Assembly: GCF_001995215.1 (NCBI RefSeq) | Contig: NZ_MUXN01000008.1 | Span: forward strand, 76,880-140,879 | Length of the DNA: 64,000 bases | DNA from: Amycolatopsis azurea DSM 43854 | GTDB lineage: Bacteria; Actinomycetota; Actinomycetes; Mycobacteriales; Pseudonocardiaceae | Reading direction: 5' to 3' | Part shown: piece by piece, positions 63,075 to 64,000 of the stretch | Layout: every line of letters starts with the position of its first letter | Numbering within the stretch: the first letter of the stretch is position 1 | Notes under the pieces: model-generated | The model's input: the letters and a program-made list of their open reading frames with translations, nothing else | Database searches by the model: none | What the model was told of the DNA's origin: nothing | Translations under genes and position numbers: made by a program

Positions 63075-64000
63075 CGGACGGAGACCTCCAGCTCCCGGTC
63101 CTTCGACGGCCGCCCGATCGCGATTAGCCCGCTAAAGGCGACGCCCGCGACGAGCAGGGCGAAGGCCGTCAGGGTGGAGCCGTCGGGGGCGACGATCGAC
63201 TGGCCGCGCAGAGCCTGCCAGGTGAGCAGCGCGAGAAGGCCCGCGTAGCCGATGCCGGCGATCACGACCAGGCGCAGCCGCAGGACGCCGTCGCGAAGCC
63301 GCGGATAGCGCGTGGCCAGCAGGCCGAGGGCCAGCGCGATCAGCGGAAGCGCCTGAAGGCCGTGCAGCCCGATGAAATGCGGGATCCGCAGGTCGCCACC
63401 GACCGTGCTCCAGCCGAGGATCGGCAGGCCGGGGCCGCCGTCGGGGAGGCCGACCGTATGCGCGCCGATCATCGCGGACTGGCCGGTCGCGGCGAGCGCG
63501 GCCTGCTGATCCGGGGTCGGTCCGCTCATCAGCGTCGCCACCGAAAGCCCGATCACGCCCAGGATCGCGCCGATCCTGGCCGCCCACGTCGTCGCGCGGT
63601 CGGGGAGCCTGGTGAACATCACGCCGACGGTGAGGGCGAGGTTGATCAGCCACAGCGTCGCGACCATCCCGCCCATGACCTGGAAGATCACGTAGTCCAG
63701 CGGGGTTTCGTAGTTGAAGTGGCTCGCTCGGACACGGACGGCCTGGAAGACCATCAGCACGTACTCGGCGGCGAAGAGCACGACGAGCCCGTTCGCGAGC
63801 CAGCCCGCGGTCCGCCGGAACTTCGGCAGCAGTGAGACGAGCCAGCTCCAGGTGAAGAAGTACAGCGCGCCGGAGACGGCGAATTTGAACGGTTTCGCCC
63901 AGATCGGCGCGCCGCCCAGCGTCCGCTGATCGATCAGCATGGCCAGGACACACAGCACGGTGATCACGGCGAAGGCCTGGGCGCAGCGAAGTGAACCGCG
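63071..64000 (-). CDS. Multi-pass membrane protein, 5' end beyond window
   Basis: At least 309 residues in one open frame that continues to the edge without a stop, so the true start is to the right. An internal GTG at 63967 is unlikely to be the start, because the frame is open further. Eight or more hydrophobic segments are visible, with RTLGGAPIWAKPFKFAVSGALYFFTW near the N-terminus. No named family is recognised. Near its C-terminus, GVAFSGLIAIGRP is encoded by a copy of repeat family A (63120-63139). It overlaps the ABA4-like gene by 4 bp. Confidence 0.82.
   Translation of the reverse strand, partial: RGSLRCAQAFAVITVLCVLAMLIDQRTLGGAPIWAKPFKFAVSGALYFFTWSWLVSLLPKFRRTAGWLANGLVVLFAAEYVLMVFQAVRVRASHFNYETPLDYVIFQVMGGMVATLWLINLALTVGVMFTRLPDRATTWAARIGAILGVIGLSVATLMSGPTPDQQAALAATGQSAMIGAHTVGLPDGGPGLPILGWSTVGGDLRIPHFIGLHGLQALPLIALALGLLATRYPRLRDGVLRLRLVVIAGIGYAGLLALLTWQALRGQSIVAPDGSTLTAFALLVAGVAFSGLIAIGRPSKDRELEVSVR
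63120..63139 (+). repeat. Palindrome family A copy inside a coding region
   Basis: Core GCGATTAGCCCGCTAAAGGC lies about 50 bp before the stop of the membrane-protein gene and is read through as AFSGLIAIG. Only the outermost AACGC of the right arm is altered to AAGGC. Confidence 0.8.

Overview
The window is a chromosomal stretch of a very GC-rich actinomycete. Coding-strand codons end overwhelmingly in G or C, GTG starts are common, and the gene families are actinobacterial (SCO4848-type membrane protein, MAB_1171c-type transporter, DUF3516 helicase, HxlR, MerR and TetR regulators). The overall look, including several families of intergenic palindromes, fits the Pseudonocardiaceae, most likely Amycolatopsis; this is inference from memory, not a database result. 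Gene order for a large part of the window follows the known Mycobacterium tuberculosis Rv3307-Rv3319 neighbourhood (deoD, pmmB, upp, Rv3311, add, deoA, cdd, sdhCDAB), with many insertions.

Layout. 1-8.9 kb: MBL hydrolase, exonuclease III, a Pro/Gln/Tyr-tailed protein, a divergent cupin/MarR pair, a secreted GH19 chitinase with DasR-like operators, a truncated HTH gene abutting a secreted trypsin-like protease, trpS and a YihY-family membrane protein. 8.9-13 kb: secreted D,D-carboxypeptidase, SCO4848-like protein, secreted subtilase, and an AbiEi/nuclease-like gene flanked by two identical 53-bp palindromes. 13.1-16.6 kb: sdhCDAB (complex II). 17.1-23.9 kb: a BMP-type nucleoside ABC transporter followed by cdd and deoA. 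24-32 kb: coiled-coil protein, add, an MFS transporter, an acidic Rv3311-like protein and a DUF3516 helicase. 32-39 kb: small membrane protein, F420-reductase-like/HxlR pair, and a SorC-type regulator divergent from a polyol dehydrogenase plus a sugar ABC transporter without an ATPase. 39-41.3 kb: ferredoxin, CYP105-like P450 and TetR. 41.3-47.6 kb: deoC with a catalytic and a half-size aldehyde dehydrogenase, beta-lactamase-like hydrolase, DUF1707 protein, tyrosine phosphatase, upp. 47.7-54.6 kb: ECF sigma factor with a membrane partner, TetR, MerR with two tandem aldo/keto reductases, hisS, small membrane protein. 54.9-58.1 kb: a coupled four-gene operon XRE / ImmA-IrrE / MAB_1171c transporter / amidohydrolase. 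58.3-64 kb: a possible structured RNA, flavodoxin-like protein, phosphohexomutase, glycosyltransferase, purine nucleoside phosphorylase, ABA4-like protein and a membrane protein running off the right edge.

How the genes work together. The clearest theme is nucleoside salvage and catabolism. Nucleosides enter through the BMP/ABC transporter, are deaminated (cdd, add) and phosphorolysed (deoA, purine nucleoside phosphorylase). Bases are recovered by upp, and pentose phosphate goes through a phosphomutase and DeoC to glyceraldehyde-3-phosphate and acetaldehyde, which the adjacent aldehyde dehydrogenase can oxidise. Complex II lies within the same conserved block. Around this core lie accessory modules (chitin use, polyol uptake, P450, regulator-reductase cassette, XRE/ImmA operon).

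Between genes there are at least four repeat families. Family A is a short palindrome with core GCGWTTAG-N4-CTAAACGC (about 15 copies, often in tandem directly after stop codons and sometimes inside the 3' end of a gene). Family B is a 61-65 bp hairpin (3 copies). Family C is a 51-53 bp near-perfect palindrome (3 copies). Family D is a GTCGTGAGTGG element (2 copies). No tRNA, rRNA, CRISPR array, prophage or insertion sequence was seen.
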